DNA of 64,000 nucleotides from Streptomyces orinoci (GCF_003121295.1 NZ_PHNC01000042.1:4282-68281), one strand, 5' to 3'. Counted from the first letter of the stretch, positions 26,101-34,244 are shown. Numbers and translations: made by a program. The notes: generated by a model not told the origin, from the letters alone.

Positions 26101-26230
26101 AAACGCCAAGGCCCCGACCAACCACCTGGTGATCCAGGCGGAGGGCTACGGGCCGCGTGCCGAGGTCTTCACGCCCTGCCCCACAACCGCCGGAGGCCCG
26201 GACGGCAACGGCCGCTACTGCGCCGGATAA
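23162..26230 (+). CDS. Large secreted four-domain protein: CdtB-like nuclease/phosphatase, SGNH, spherulin-4, FN3
   Basis: About 1022 residues from the GTG at 23162; a GTG at 23210 would give a textbook signal peptide (MTRPRAALVTLSILG...). Domains: an endonuclease/exonuclease/phosphatase (CdtB-like) domain, residues ~50-285, with AGGDFNVDPE and SSDHYPV; an SGNH/GDSL-like domain, ~295-500, with LGDST but GTYD for GxND and DGLTPND where the catalytic DxxH should be; a spherulin-4 (GH135/GH166-like) domain, ~515-770, with VLGYVDTGYFG and IDGIFFDDGF; an FN3 domain, ~780-876; and a C-terminal beta-rich domain with two Cys pairs. The acidic spherulin-4 residues are intact, suggesting galactosaminoglycan cleavage. 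A strong terminator follows. Ribosome binding site is weak. Confidence 0.8.
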   Translation: MNLNKHLTGALARLRLVTRPRAALVTLSILGTALVVAPGVSPAAAAPLRQTSIITNNIQGEGDGKASKWTSQVENYARDAEIVLIQEAGPQGPSHGTQQPDVTTADGDTVRHSTWQPFTSRVQPSPYHVFFIQTDDNGGRGQGGRVNLATITHNQPDEVRVVTNPIARGRAALGVRFGDDWYFNVHGLSGGGGDSNTLLTAIRDSVRSWGAQYRWTAGGDFNVDPETLQHRGTFPVGAHVYNSGESTHQTGGELDYFVSSDDNAGDATASRMPGGSSDHYPVWWGGMRAAAEPPELKVMPLGDSTIGTAEKIGYGATLAGSLYALISLVSKKRDVPVDFVGSGSTGKGAPAYEGAPGEQISAIAKRSTTALPKYRPNIVTLQAGTYDMRDGKQDGAAQRLKDLVDQIQKDNPGTVVALATLGPATDPAVQARITAYNAEIRKMVGAWQSAGRHVVLADTDAMTTADLSGDGLTPNDSGNKKIAKAFEDAIRWALVMDWVAEPQAGDSGTDDGFGQQIAVAAYTSPVGDPKAWDRMIGASSDKMSVLVANVLNGPGSERVEEWRKVIDRAHASGKRVLGYVDTGYFGRADNRRTRLGSLDPADWVAQIEQDVNTWYKLYGSSIDGIFFDDGFNECGANNEFPALYSEVNDYVKGMHRGALTVLNPGTIVPQCYEGSADILLTYEGSYAGYFGKADNPELNYKPLGWTPKSSSEIWHIIYDVPADGIDRTAKASRERGAGYIQITDDVMPNPYDQQPSTDYLTTLQAAVPGGTPRAATKDYPRPEGPAPAAPGALQATSTDYSSTTIDWQPVADATHYVVRVNGDIAAVLPPSMHKTTLGGLEPGGTSYTLSVNAQNSNGQESAASNSVTVKTKSLPGGRTVGNVKFKATADSTTVSADFYVPYSFRRIYIWPDDGWNHDTRLPCWPINYNQWGYVCAAYMLENNTLMAYTGTHGEWSWSSPLGSATPTVDGYTYTWTLPIGNAKAPTNHLVIQAEGYGPRAEVFTPCPTTAGGPDGNGRYCAG

Positions 26231-26255
26231 CCTGATCGACCCCCACACACGGAAA

Positions 26256-26296
26256 GAGGCGGTCGGCGCCCTGGAAACCCCGGGCGCGACCGCCTC
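26256..26296 (+). terminator. Strong hairpin terminator after the large secreted protein
   Basis: GAGGCGGTCGGCGCCC pairs with GGGCGCGACCGCCTC apart from one bulged base, loop of about nine bases, 25 bases after the stop. Confidence 0.75.
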
Positions 26297-26704
26297 GGCC
26301 ATTCCACCCGCCTCCCCGGATCGCCGACCGCCTTGGCATACCGACTGACGGCAGGCACGTTTGGCTCTGCCCCGACGACCAGGACCCGCCAAGGCCCCGA
26401 CCGACCGGGTCAGCACGCTCGCGCTGACGGGACCATGACCGTTCTCACCGGGATTTCCTGTACCCCAACTACTCACGCCCGGAGAGGCCCGCGAGTTCGC
26501 GGAAACTGAAGGTTCTTCGGCATGAACCCGAGGGTGGATTGACCTGATTCTGGGAGGATGAACCCGTGGGTTCGTGGTCAACTCGCTGGGCCGGTCTCGG
26601 CGGCCGGCACCAGGTCGGCACCGAGCGGGCACGAAGTCGGACCGGGGTCCAGCCGTTGGCGTACGCCGCCGGAGACGCAGCCGTCACGAGTGCGTCCGGC
26701 GGGG

Positions 26705-26930
26705 TCAGGAGCGAACAAATCCCTTTGGGTCGGCGAGGTAGCGGTCGAGGTCCGCGTCTTCGTGGAGCGCGTAGAACTCGTCGTGAATCTGCCATGCCGG
26801 GCCGAGTTCGGCGCGAAGGCGGCCGAGCGCTTGGCGTACCGCCTCGTTGAAGTCGTGGCACTCCGCTTCCCGCCACGGCCCCGGGTCCGAGGGGGAATCC
26901 CAGTTCAACGACGTATCGTAGCGAGCTATC
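26705..26930 (-). pseudogene. C-terminal fragment of an unknown protein
   Basis: Reads ARYDTSLNWDSPSDPGPWRE, AECHDFNEAVRQALGRLRAE, LGPAWQIHDEFYALHEDADL and DRYLADPKGFVRS before the stop. Codon use looks genuine and the composition is that of a helical cytoplasmic protein, but no start is present because the frame runs into the transposase remnant. No family recognised. Confidence 0.35.
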
Positions 26931-26933
26931 AGC

Positions 26934-27260
26934 CTGCGCAGGCGTGATGGCCTCGATCCACCGGCGGCTGTCACTTGGCCGTACCCAGACGCGGGAGACG
27001 TCATAGGGGTCGTAGTGGACCTCCCACAGGTCCTGCTTGGCCGTTATGCCGGAGGGTTGCCGCCGTAGCCGGTTGAGTTCGGGGCTGTCGTGGTGCGGTA
27101 GTTGACCTTGATGCCGTAGTCGTTGACGGCCCTCCAGACGGCGGGCAGCAGTTCGATGTAATCCTCCGCCGACAGGGCAACGGGCAAGTATCCGGCGCGG
27201 GCGACAGCAAGGGCGTACGACTCGTTCGGTGAGAGCGTCCGCCCCGGCAGGTAGGGGTGC
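26934..27260 (-). pseudogene. Mu/TniA-type transposase C-terminal remnant
   Basis: Successive minus-strand frames read SPNESYALAVARAGYLPVAL, EDYIELLPAVWRAVNDYGIK and VNYRTTTAPN, then after a shift PSGITAKQDLWEVHYDPYDV and SRVWVRPSD. The phrase KxxLWEVHYDPYDVSRVWVR is characteristic of the C-terminal beta domain of Mu-type/TniA DDE transposases. The catalytic core is absent. Confidence 0.6.
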
Positions 27261-27500
27261 GCAACCCCTCGTGAGGGCGCCGCTCGGTGGTACGGGGGCC
27301 CGGGGATAGGCGAGCGAGCTCATCAGGACCGCGGCCGGAATTGGGGGTGAGCCGCGCGCTTGCCCTGGCAGCCGTGTGATCGATGGGCAACCATTCCTGC
27401 GATCTGGTGGTCATGTCCGTGCCGCCCGCGTACCGGGTGGGCATTGTCATCCCGGCCTCGGGACGTTCCTGAGGCGCTGGAACGTGGGGGGAACGCTTTC

Positions 27501-28289
27501 ATGCATCACCGCACCGCCGTGGCGGGTTTCGCCGGGGCTCTCGCTCTGTCTGCGCTCGTGATTCCGGGGGCTGCCCAGGCAGATGAGGTCTCGGGCGATA
27601 TCAGGATTACGAAGGTGGTCGTCAACGGAGGCAAGGACATCGTCCTGGGGACCACGGATGTGAAGACGTTCACCATCGCGGTGACCGCAACGGACGACTC
27701 GGGAATCCTGGTTGGAAGGACCTTCCCGGTCCTGTGGCGCACGGCCCTGCCGAACGGCGACTCCTACGGTCTCCTGATGCCCGACGACATCGTGGGCAAG
27801 TGCGTGCGCCAGAGCTTCACCACGACCACCTGCACCTACACGATGGAAATGAACCCGCGCATCCATCCCCAGGACAACACCACGGCCGGGACCTGGAACG
27901 TGAGAGCCAGCGCCCTGGCCAACGACGGTGATTACATCACCAAGGATCCCGCCGCGACGGCAAAGGTCCTGCGCAACTCCCGACTGACGGTCCATGTGTC
28001 ACCGGAACCGGTGAAGAAGAACAAGACGATCACCGTCACGGGCGCCCTGACCCGCGCCAGCTGGCAGACCTACAAATACGAGGGCTACGCCAAGCAGCCG
28101 GTGCAGCTTCAGTTCAAGAAGAAGGGCACCAGCACCTACAAGACCCTCAAGACCATCACAACGGACAGCAAGGGCAACCTGAGGACGACAATGAAGGCCA
28201 CGGCGGACGGCTACTTCCGCTATTCCTTCGCCGGCACGTCCACTACCCCGGCGGTTGCCTCCACAGCGGTCTACGTCGGCGTGAAGTAA
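27501..28289 (+). CDS. Secreted protein of unknown function
   Basis: A 262-residue exported protein: signal peptide in residues 1-27 (TAVAGFAGALALSALVIPGA, cleaved near AQA-DE), then beta-rich sequence with one Cys pair (KCVRQSFTTTTCTY) and a C-terminal Ig-like segment with repeated Lys/Thr (KKKGTSTYKTLKTITTDSKG). ATG at 27501 follows GGGGGG by nine bases. A perfect terminator hairpin follows. Relatives occur in Streptomyces as small secreted proteins of unknown role; it may bind surfaces or ligands. Confidence 0.75.
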   Translation: MHHRTAVAGFAGALALSALVIPGAAQADEVSGDIRITKVVVNGGKDIVLGTTDVKTFTIAVTATDDSGILVGRTFPVLWRTALPNGDSYGLLMPDDIVGKCVRQSFTTTTCTYTMEMNPRIHPQDNTTAGTWNVRASALANDGDYITKDPAATAKVLRNSRLTVHVSPEPVKKNKTITVTGALTRASWQTYKYEGYAKQPVQLQFKKKGTSTYKTLKTITTDSKGNLRTTMKATADGYFRYSFAGTSTTPAVASTAVYVGVK

Positions 28290-28327
28290 CTCGCAGAGGG
28301 TCTTCACCCCTCCAGCAAGCGCAGAAG

Positions 28328-28356
28328 GCTCAGACCGGAGGCCTTTCGGTCTGAGC
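28328..28356 (+). terminator. Rho-independent-like terminator
   Basis: Perfect ten-base arms GCTCAGACCG / CGGTCTGAGC around a nine-base loop, followed by GTTCTT, 38 bases after the secreted-protein stop. Confidence 0.8.
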
Positions 28357-28383
28357 GTTCTTGGCATCCGGCAGGAGATCACT

Positions 28384-28508
28384 CTGCCGGTCCGCTCCGA
28401 GTGCCCGGTGCGGACTGCGGCCATACGGTCAAAAGTGCCGTACGACAGGACGCGGCACGGCGGCCCTCTGCCCGATCGCACGTCGCACCGGGCCGCCACC
28501 CCCGCACG
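28384..28508 (+). repeat. Dispersed intergenic repeat, copy 1
   Basis: About 125 bases that recur at 38643-38775 in the same orientation. Shared blocks include TGCGGCC[A/G]TACGGTCA, CGACAGGACGCG, GGCGGCCCTCTGCCC and CGCACGTCGCAC. Neither copy carries a gene. See the second copy. Confidence 0.65.
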
Positions 28509-28626
28509 CGGGGAGGAAAATCCAGGTGCCCCTCTCAACAGGCCGGTCTCCCGGGTCGCCGGGTCACCTGGCCTCACGTCTTCCAGGAGCCCACGACTCC
28601 TGACGCCTCCCTGCAGGCTGCTGCGC

Positions 28627-29058
28627 TCAGCTCCCCACGAAGATCGGCAGTCGGGGCTGATGGAAGTAGCCGACTCGCCTGGCGTCGGCGATGGCGGCCG
28701 CGGCCGGGCTGTCGGCGTCGGCGGGGATGTGCGGGTAGACGCAGTCGACCAGGTCGTACTCCTGGGCGTCGTCGCAGCCGGCGCCGAGCACGCAGACCGG
28801 GCGGCAGTATCCGCCGGCCTCGGTCCACACCGCCGGCCAGTCGGGGTGCTGCTCGGTCACGTGCACATCGCAGTGCCGGCACTGGACCTTCTGCTCCTTG
28901 CCCGTTAGCTTCCCGGCCGGGCGGGCCTGGGCGGCATCGAGGACGTGGCCGACGCACTGCAGGGACTCGCCCCCGAGGCGCGAACGTTCGCACACCGGCC
29001 CGTGCTCGCTCTCCACGCTAACCAGCACGCCCGGCCAGTGCGGATGCCGGTCGGTCAC
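28627..29058 (-). CDS. Small Cys-rich, probably zinc-binding protein
   Basis: A protein of 143 residues from the GTG at 29058, with internal repeats: two related blocks, T[D/E]RHPHWPGVLVSVESEHGPVC-like and TEQHPDWPAVWTEAGGYCRP, plus CRHCDVHV. In frame upstream of the GTG the sequence continues with RAHGLTARKCADCGAP, adding another CxxC, but no start codon is found there. The 5' end may be truncated or the start unusual. Likely a DNA- or metal-binding accessory protein; function unknown. Confidence 0.55.
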   Translation of the reverse strand: MTDRHPHWPGVLVSVESEHGPVCERSRLGGESLQCVGHVLDAAQARPAGKLTGKEQKVQCRHCDVHVTEQHPDWPAVWTEAGGYCRPVCVLGAGCDDAQEYDLVDCVYPHIPADADSPAAAAIADARRVGYFHQPRLPIFVGS

Positions 29059-29238
29059 CGGCGCACCGCAGTCGGCGCATTTGCGGGCGGTCAGGCCGTG
29101 CGCCCGGAACGAGAGTGAAAAGATCCCAGGACCGTGCAGTCGGAACTCCGCGGGCCCGAGGCCAGCGCTTACAAGCAGTGCGAGACCCTTGAACTCGAAG
29201 ACCTCCCGGCATCGCCCTTGTCCTCGGAGTCGGTGTGA

Positions 29239-29745
29239 TCAGTGATGGGCGTCCAACTCACCGAGCAGCGACGGGTTGACGATGCGGATGATGGCTTCGA
29301 CGTCGCCCCGCCTCGCAGCGGGCCACAGCTCAGCGCGCGCGGAGCGGTACTTCGCTGCCAGGCGATCCCGCTTGTCGGCGGGAAGCTGCGCCGCCCGGTC
29401 AGGATGGGAGTTGTGTGCATTGTCCGCGATCTTTACAAGTGTTGCCTGAGGATCAGCGGTGATACGGCGGATCTTCTCGTCGTATGTCATCCCCGCCTGG
29501 TTGGTCACCGCCACGACGATCTCAACGACCCGGTCAGGCACGCCCCTCTGGCGCAGACGCTCAGCGGTCCAGGCAGTGTCTTCCAAAAGGTCGTGCAACA
29601 GGCCCGCCATGACAAGCTCGTCGCCGAACGGGCTCAGCCCGGCGGCCACTTCCCGGACATGCTCGATGTACGGGACTCCGATCTTGTCGATCTGCCCGGC
29701 ATGCGCGCCGTCAGCCAGAATCTCGACCTCACGGACAGAGATCAC
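29239..29745 (-). CDS. HD-domain hydrolase (SpoT/MESH1-like)
   Basis: A 168-residue HD phosphohydrolase: H in PYIEHVREVAAGLS, the HD pair in MAGLLHDLLEDTAWT and a downstream Asp region in VKIADNAHNSHPDRAAQL, as in the (p)ppGpp hydrolase domain of RelA/SpoT and MESH1. The GTG at 29745 is chosen because AAGGAG lies exactly five bases upstream and the family begins with ISVREVEILADGAHAGQ. The open frame runs on to 30000 because it is fused to a beheaded HMCES gene. Probable substrates are nucleotides or ppGpp-like compounds. Confidence 0.75.
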   Translation of the reverse strand: MISVREVEILADGAHAGQIDKIGVPYIEHVREVAAGLSPFGDELVMAGLLHDLLEDTAWTAERLRQRGVPDRVVEIVVAVTNQAGMTYDEKIRRITADPQATLVKIADNAHNSHPDRAAQLPADKRDRLAAKYRSARAELWPAARRGDVEAIIRIVNPSLLGELDAHH

Positions 29746-30000
29746 TTTCACTCCTTCGTCAGTCTTTTGTAGCGCGGCATTAGCAACCCTGCTGCGGCCG
29801 GTATTGCGCCGTGAGGCGGCGCCGTGCTTTCGCAGGACCTCGCCGATGGCGGGGTCCTGGCCGTCCAGGACGGACCATTCGTTGTTGGTGGGGGCTACGT
29901 TCCAGTTCGGGGCGAGTGCTTCCTGCGGGTCCCAGGAGGTCACGCGGAACAGCCCTGCCAGGTCCTGCGGTTTACGGGTGGAGGCGTATCGGCCGCACAT
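29746..30000 (-). pseudogene. N-terminal piece of an HMCES/YedK (SRAP) gene
   Basis: Starts MCGRYASTRKPQDLAGLFRV with catalytic Cys2 and continues to APNWNVAPTNNEWSVL, the start of the SOS-response-associated peptidase fold that crosslinks to abasic sites. Only ~55-85 residues remain; the Glu and His of the active site are missing. It is joined in frame to the HD hydrolase gene, so a chimeric 253-residue protein could be made, but the HD gene has its own start. Confidence 0.7.
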
Positions 30001-30016
30001 GCGGTCACCCTACGGC

Positions 30017-30058
30017 CGGCCCGGCTTTCCGGGCCGAGTCCTTCCCGGCCGGCCCTGT
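30017..30058. repeat. Short GC-rich intergenic repeat, copy A
   Basis: About 40 bases (hairpin GGCCCGG-CTTT-CCGGGCC, then GAGTCCTTCCCGGCC) that recur with about 85 percent identity at 33961-34000. Possibly a terminator or a small repetitive element. Confidence 0.4.
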
Positions 30059-30197
30059 CGGTAGGGACTGGGATGCTCGCGGAGGACCCAAGCGGGCGCC
30101 GGCCGGGGTTGCGGCCCCTGGCAGTGCCACTGAACGCGCGGGCAACCATCGGGCCCGGCAACCCCTCTTATGCGGTGACAAAAAGGGGGGTGGCGCA

Positions 30198-31343
30198 ATG
30201 AACCGCACGCGAACGGTCATGATCCTGGCTGCAACCGGTGCGCTGCTATTGACGAGTGGCGTCACCGCGGCCGCGGACGGCGGCGACAACACACATGCGC
30301 AGGTCACCGGGGGAGACTTCCTACGGCCCGGAGAACTGGTGGACGTCCGGGTGGAGGACATCACGGGCGACGAGGCGGAGGTCTCCTCTCCGGCCTTTGA
30401 CCACCCGGTACGGCTGACCGGACGGCCCCTTGAGGGCATCCATGGCCGGGTGCCGATCGCGATGAGGACCAAGCCCGGGTCGTACCCGCTCACCGCCAGC
30501 GTGGGAGGCCGGGTGGTGGCCAAGGCGCGGCTGGGTGTGACGGAGGCCCAGCGGCCGGTCTTCCATGTGACCACCCCGGATGATGTGATCCGCCCGGGCG
30601 AGCAGTTGGGCATCTCCTTCGATGACCTGTACCCGGGCGAGACCGGTTCCTCCTTCTCGGTGACCTCCCCGGCCTTCCCCTCCCCGATACGGCTGACGCA
30701 CGACGCCAACGGCAGCGACTGGAACAACCCCCGGCTGTTCGAGGCCCTGGTGACCGTGCCGCGTACCGCCAAGGACGGCACCTACACGGTCACCCTCAAC
30801 GGCCCGCACGGCCGAGCCATCGACCAGAAGCCACTGAAGATCGCGGCCGCGCGGCCCGGTGACAACGACTACCTGGGCAAGGTCCAGGGTCCGGCCTTCT
30901 TCGGCCCGTCGGACAGCCCCGAACAGGCCCGTGCCCAGCGCACGGTGGGCGCCGGCGGAACCGTCCAGGTGCTCTGGCACGACGCCAACCCCGACCCCGG
31001 CGAGGAGGATCAGCTGACCGCGACCTCACCCGCCTTCGAACACCCGGTGCGGCTGAAGCGGGACGACAGCAAGGCCGGTGACGGCGATGACCCGCGCTAC
31101 TTCGCACCCGCACGGATCCGCCGGGACGCGAGCCAGGGCAGCTACCCCGTCACCGTGATCAGCCACCACGGCCGGATCAAGCGAACCGAGCACCTTCAGA
31201 TCACAGCCGCCCCGGGCGGCGGCGATTCCTCGGATTCCTCCGGTTCCGCCATGCTGACCACCACGGCCGGGGTGGGGGCCGCAGCAGTGGCCGCGCTCGG
31301 CGGCGCGGTGCTATGGCGGCGACGGCGCACAGCCGGTAAGTGA
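30198..31343 (+). CDS. Secreted, membrane-anchored repeat protein
   Basis: A 381-residue surface protein: signal peptide in residues 1-26 (LAATGALLLTSGVTAAA), three related Ig-like units each with a 'tSPAFxhPvRLtxd' block (VSSPAFDHPVRLTGR, VTSPAFPSPIRLTHD, ATSPAFEHPVRLKRD), a Ser/Gly/Asp linker and a C-terminal membrane helix followed by RRRRTAGK. There is no LPxTG sortase motif. ATG at 30198 follows AAAAGGGGGG. Likely faces the cell wall; ligand unknown. Confidence 0.75.
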   Translation: MNRTRTVMILAATGALLLTSGVTAAADGGDNTHAQVTGGDFLRPGELVDVRVEDITGDEAEVSSPAFDHPVRLTGRPLEGIHGRVPIAMRTKPGSYPLTASVGGRVVAKARLGVTEAQRPVFHVTTPDDVIRPGEQLGISFDDLYPGETGSSFSVTSPAFPSPIRLTHDANGSDWNNPRLFEALVTVPRTAKDGTYTVTLNGPHGRAIDQKPLKIAAARPGDNDYLGKVQGPAFFGPSDSPEQARAQRTVGAGGTVQVLWHDANPDPGEEDQLTATSPAFEHPVRLKRDDSKAGDGDDPRYFAPARIRRDASQGSYPVTVISHHGRIKRTEHLQITAAPGGGDSSDSSGSAMLTTTAGVGAAAVAALGGAVLWRRRRTAGK

Positions 31344-31491
31344 CGCAACCGCATCTTCTCCGAACTACGCCTGAGTAGATGCCCAGATGCCCCTCACCGC
31401 CCGAGAGGTCGCCGAGCGGCTGAGCCTCGCCACTGGCCGCATCGTCGACGAGCTTCTGGCCGCAGGGGGCCCTGGCAGCCGTCGGGCAAAT
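31344..31491 (+). other. Short intergenic sequence with a possible HTH-like gene stub
   Basis: From the ATG at 31387 one frame reads MPLTAREVAERLSLATGRIV then DELLAAG, like the first helices of a small DNA-binding protein, and then loses character. Probably the stub of a truncated gene. Confidence 0.25.
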
Positions 31492-32420
31492 TCAGCACGG
31501 ATACACATACGTGCAGCTCACCGTGTTACCAGTGTGCCATTCTCCGCGGGCGATTAGCTGATTCGCGGAGTCCTGGGTGCGGATATCGAACCCGTCGATA
31601 AACAAGTTCTCCAGACCCTTGGCGTTGCATTGGATGAACTTTTCCCTGCGGAAGTTCAGAACCTTATCGGGCGTCTCGTTCCCGTTGGCCTTTGGTGGTT
31701 CCACGATCCATTCAGCGGAGTTTCCCACCAGGCGCTGTCCCCGCGGAGCATGCACCGTGTACGAGAAAGTGGGGTCAGGGCCAGGGCCGGGGTGACGTGT
31801 CATGTAGACCCACCCTGTCTCGCCACTCTTCCCCGCAAGAATGAAGCAGTGCACGGACTCGTTTGGCGAAATAGGGAAGTTGTCTATCTTCGCCCATTTT
31901 TCTGGAAACCATTCCCAGACTGCGTAGTCCTGCCGCGTTAGTTCCCCGAAGCAGCTCTTGAACTCCACCACCGTGCCAGCTTGGAGCACGTCAGGGCTAC
32001 CGTAGCCGTCTATTCCGACCCAGCTGAAGAGGTGCTCGGTTTCGCATTCAACGGGTCCGCTGCAAGGGGGTCCGACGTCGACCGGTGTGACCCAGGAGCC
32101 GGCGACCCAGGTGATGTTGCCACCCGGGTCCTTTGCGGCCGCGCCGCACCAAAAGGGCCGCCGACTCCGCCCCCTCCAGGCTCCGTTGGTCTATATGGGT
32201 GAGTCTGAAGACCCAATGGCTGAAATGTCGGCTCTATATATCTGTGCGGCCTTCTGGGTATTTTCGCCCATGCGTTGCGCAGCTCGTCATCTTCGGCGAA
32301 CGCGGGCGGAAATCCGTACTCGGCCAATTCATTCTTGCTGGCTTCGAGCGGGCTAAATTCCTCGGGCGGGTGTCGATGCGTCTCTACTGTGACGCCGCCC
32401 GGCAACTCTGTGACCGGCAT
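31492..32420 (-). pseudogene. G1-type (eqolisin-like) glutamic peptidase with one frameshift
   Basis: From the start at 32420 a frame reads MPVTELPGGVTVETHRHPPE ... FAEDDELRNAWAKIPRRPH. Near 32150, in a CCCTTTTGG run, it must shift to continue as FWCGAAAKDPGGNITWVAGS, then ECETEHLFSWVGIDGYGS, LQAGTVVEFKSCFGE, YAVWEWFPEKW and NSAEWIVEPP. The Gln of LQAGT and Glu of AEWIVE match the catalytic pair of G1 peptidases, a family known in fungi, bacteria and archaea. There is no signal peptide at this start. A single-base error or a real mutation breaks it. Confidence 0.65.
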
Positions 32421-32744
32421 GTCGACTCCTTGGGAATCTCTCCGCCGTGCATCGCAGTTTCACTGACCTGCGACTGACTGGATCAGCGTGTATGTGAACC
32501 AGCAACATTCTAGGATATATCCACCTACCGCAGTATCTATCATAGCCAAAGGGTCAGGCCATGGCGAGGGTCGGCCGTTTCTTCCTTATTCAAGCGTCTG
32601 GGGAGAGTTTCAGGGGTGCTCGTTGGCAAGCTCTTAGGGTCGGACCTTCGAACGCGCTCAGAACACCCTTGAAGGGGTCAGCTGCTGAGGTCTGTGAGTC
32701 CCCCGCAGGTCCCCGTCAGCCAGGGCCTGAACTTGGTAGCCTTC
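32421..32744. other. Intergenic stretch without a recognised gene
   Basis: Comparatively AT-rich around 32490-32550 (unlike its neighbours), upstream of the G1 peptidase gene. It probably contains that gene's promoter. No supported ORF or RNA. Confidence 0.4.
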
Positions 32745-32885
32745 AGGCCCTGTTGAGTGGAAGAACTCCTGGTGGCCCAGGTAGTACGCCTCGAAGTCCA
32801 GCGGCAGCGGCAGCGGCCCATCCAGCGGCTGTGGCTGTTTGGAGGCTGGAGTGCCTGGCTCCAGGAGGTGCTCGTGGTTGGTCAT
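32745..32885 (-). pseudogene. N-terminal stub of an ECF-type sigma factor
   Basis: From the ATG at 32885: a Pro-rich lead (EPGTPASKQPQPLDG) then LPLPLDFEAYYLGHQEFFHS, matching the start of region 2 in many Streptomyces ECF sigma factors (FEAFYLxHQExY...). After FFHS the similarity ends and unrelated sequence runs to a stop at 32658. The remaining sigma factor is missing. Confidence 0.45.
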
Positions 32886-33324
32886 CGTGTCCCTGTCGCG
32901 TGCCGGGGGCCTTGGAGCGACCCGGCCGGGGCAGTTCAGAGCCGGCCGACTCTGGTCTCCACGATGGCGAGTTGTGCGCCCGCTCACTCACGCAACCCCC
33001 GAAAAAAATCACTCCATGATCATGTGCGAGCACGCAACGTTGTCGGCAGGGAAGGCGAGCTGCCCGGCAGGAGGCCGCCTGGCCTGCATAATCGGCCGTC
33101 TCACCACGGGCGAGACCAGAAGTCCCTGACCCGCAAGTGGCCTTTGTCACAGGCCAGTTGGGTTCGCTGCCCCAACTGCCTGCACAGCACACCGCCGCAT
33201 CATCGGTCCGGCCCCGCGGCTTCACGCCCCACGGTGGTCACCGGTTCGGACGTTCGGCTGCCAGCAGCCCCCAGGCTCCGGCATGCTCAGCGCTCCCAGC
33301 ACGCTGGACGAAACGGAGGAAGAA

Positions 33325-33903
33325 ATGGACTGGGAGACGGAAGAGTTCGGCGCGGCTCACCAGGGCCGGGCCGGCGCGGTCCTGGCCGACGGCAGCGAAC
33401 CCAAGCCCGTCTACCTCGACACGGGCAGCGGCGGTTCCATGCACGCCTCGACCAACTGGTGGCTCTACGACGGAACTTTCGGCACCCCGAAGGCCACCCA
33501 CCTGCGCGGCATCTGCTCATGCGGCTGGCGCGGCACCCACCTCATCCCAGTCAACTGGACGCTGGCCGCTGACGGGCCGGAGACCACCGACACCTCCGCC
33601 GTCCACGATGACTGGGTACACCACATCGCCGACGTCCAGCAGCAGACGGTCCCGCTGCCCACCGGACTGCCCGACCTGCTCGAGCAGCTGGACGCCAAGC
33701 TCACCGGCCTGGCCGTCGAAGCGCCACTGGCCGCGCTCAGGGCACTCTCCGTTCTCGAGCGCACCGTTGCACGGACCGGGCACACGGCCATCACCTGCAC
33801 CCAGGCAGACGGCACATCCGACGAGCAGCTGGCACGGGCCCTGGGCGTGACAGAGAAGGACGCCGAAAAGATCGTCTCCCGCTACCTGTTCACCCGACGG
33901 TGA
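33325..33903 (+). CDS. Hypothetical protein with a zinc-knuckle-like motif
   Basis: A 192-residue protein. ATG at 33325 follows GGAGG by five bases. After an acidic N terminus it shows GSMHASTNWWLYDGTFGTPK and HLRGICSCGWRGTHLIPVNW, where C-x-C and nearby His could hold a metal, and a helical C-terminal half with DEQLARALGVTEKDAEKIVS that resembles a helix-turn-helix. Similar proteins are widespread in Streptomyces with no known role. Function unknown. Confidence 0.65.
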   Translation: MDWETEEFGAAHQGRAGAVLADGSEPKPVYLDTGSGGSMHASTNWWLYDGTFGTPKATHLRGICSCGWRGTHLIPVNWTLAADGPETTDTSAVHDDWVHHIADVQQQTVPLPTGLPDLLEQLDAKLTGLAVEAPLAALRALSVLERTVARTGHTAITCTQADGTSDEQLARALGVTEKDAEKIVSRYLFTRR

Positions 33904-33960
33904 CCCAACACCACTGCGTCAACGACCGCTCAGGTGACGCGCCGGACCATAACGAGGCCG

Positions 33961-34000
33961 GGGCCGGTTTCCCGGGCCGGGTTCTTCCCGGCCAGCCCTG
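33961..34000. repeat. Short GC-rich intergenic repeat, copy B
   Basis: GGGCCGGTTTCCCGGGCCGG followed by GTTCTTCCCGGCCAGCCCTG; matches copy A at 30017-30058. It lies about 58 bases after the stop of the preceding gene, a terminator-like position. Confidence 0.4.
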
Positions 34001-34002
34001 CC

Positions 34003-34244
34003 TTACCACAAGGGGCTGACCGGGGCGATGGACCACCGCTCGCACAGCGCGCCGACGGCCGGGAGCAGCCGGGCTCGCCCGGTGACCAGCGCGCTGATCG
34101 CCGCCACAAGGTTCCACGGCTCCCGCCCGTCCCGGAGCACCTTGCCGGACGGGGCCTTCCCACCCTCCCCGGAAGGTCGCCGAAGTCGGTCTTGTGGTCC
34201 CCGTAACCACCGACGGGGACTTCCACCGCTTGTTTGGTAACCAT
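34003..34244 (-). pseudogene. Small unknown ORF with a frameshift
   Basis: ATG at 34244 after GGGAGG opens MVTKQAVEVPVGGYGDHKTD. A shift near 34165 is needed to reach SGEGGKAPSGKVLRDGREPW, NLVAAISALVTGRARLLPAV and the end ERWSIAPVSPLW. Both halves have coding-like composition. No family recognised. Confidence 0.3.

Noticed and set aside
32100..32180. Programmed ribosomal frameshift in the G1 peptidase gene
   Set aside because: The CCCTTTTGG run is not a known slippery heptamer and there is no clear stimulatory element; mutation or sequencing error is simpler.
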